Shown piece after piece: positions 6,362 through 6,511 of a stretch of 6,511 nucleotides of DNA (within the stretch, counting starts at the first letter, position 1; each line of letters opens with the position of its first letter). Source of the stretch: Gammaproteobacteria bacterium (GTDB lineage Bacteria > Pseudomonadota > Gammaproteobacteria > UBA6429 > Thiohalophilaceae); assembly GCA_024641445.1 (NCBI GenBank), contig JAHEDA010000139.1, positions 1 to 6,511 on the forward strand, given 5' to 3'. Below the pieces are notes generated by a model. It saw nothing but the letters and a program-made list of their open reading frames with translations. It was not told where the DNA came from and made no database searches. The position numbers and the translations under genes are program-made.

Positions 6362-6403
6362 ACAAAAAAATTTAGTCACAATTTACTTCTGGAGACAGCA
6401 TCC

Positions 6404-6511
6404 ATGGCGCGTAGCATTATTCAAACCGATAAGGCCCCCAAGGCCATTGGCACTTATTCACAGGCGGTGAAGGTCGGTACGACGGTTTACCTTTCCGGAC
6501 AAATACCGTTA
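6404..6511 (+). CDS. ridA: RidA family enamine/imine deaminase, 5' part
   Basis: The first 36 residues of a RidA (YjgF/YER057c/UK114) protein, running off the right edge; complete members are about 125-130 residues. RidA hydrolyses reactive 2-aminoacrylate and other enamine/imine intermediates from PLP-dependent enzymes such as threonine dehydratase, releasing 2-oxo acids and ammonia. The visible part has the family pattern KAPKAIGTYSQAV (residues 10-22) followed by VYLSGQIPL (28-36). The catalytic arginine lies further downstream and cannot be checked. The ATG at 6404 follows GGAGA (6391-6395) with an 8-base spacer, a good ribosome binding site. In related genomes ridA directly follows spoT; here the R-M pair separates them. 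Confidence 0.93.
   Translation, partial: MARSIIQTDKAPKAIGTYSQAVKVGTTVYLSGQIPL

Noticed and set aside
6363..6403. ridA promoter with CACAAT (6377-6382) as -10
   Set aside because: Only four of six matches, and no acceptable -35 at a normal distance; not strong enough to list.
3805..6403. Direct repeats or transposon ends flanking the R-M pair
   Set aside because: Comparison by eye of the two spacers found only short, imperfect similarity (for example GATTCGAG and GATCGAAT), which is no better than chance.

Overview
The window looks like a gammaproteobacterial chromosome. It carries the housekeeping run yicC - gmk - rpoZ - spoT and, at the far end, ridA, all on the + strand. The proteins closely resemble their gammaproteobacterial counterparts: Gmk has the same 207-residue length as the E. 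coli enzyme, and SpoT is a full-length bifunctional-type RelA/SpoT protein. As I recall it, the same order (yicC, gmk, rpoZ, spoT, ridA) is found in Pseudomonas. E. coli has yicC elsewhere and follows spoT with trmH and recG, so the host is more likely a Pseudomonas-like or Chromatiales-like gammaproteobacterium than an enteric. I cannot name the genus.

Layout. Bases 1-499 are the 3' part of yicC, cut by the left edge. gmk (522-1145) follows after 22 bases. A 101-base gap with a good -10 element leads to rpoZ (1247-1624), whose product has an unusually long acidic tail. A strong 12-bp hairpin (1641-1670) fills the gap to spoT (1672-3804) and ends one base before its start codon. Next is an AT-richer two-gene module: an N6-adenine DNA methyltransferase (3880-5358, or from 3853) and a restriction endonuclease of the BsuBI/PstI family (5348-6301). 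Their reading frames overlap by 11 bases. Last, after about 100 bases, the first 36 codons of ridA run into the right edge.

How the genes work together. gmk makes GDP precursor, SpoT makes and degrades (p)ppGpp, and the omega subunit encoded by rpoZ forms one of the ppGpp binding sites on RNA polymerase. The left part is therefore a guanine-nucleotide and stringent-response cluster. The methyltransferase and endonuclease form a self-contained Type II restriction-modification system, predicted from family membership to act at CTGCAG. It appears to have been inserted between spoT and ridA: sampled base composition drops from about 60% G+C in the host genes to roughly 45% in the pair.

Nothing in the window is clearly a new kind of system. 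The points most worth following up are the R-M insertion in a conserved core operon, a perfect inverted repeat just ahead of the methyltransferase that could be its control site, the hairpin that abuts the spoT start codon, and the lack of a ribosome binding site for the endonuclease gene. No tRNA, rRNA, CRISPR array, transposase, integrase or phage gene was seen. No gene-free stretch exceeds about 100 bases.
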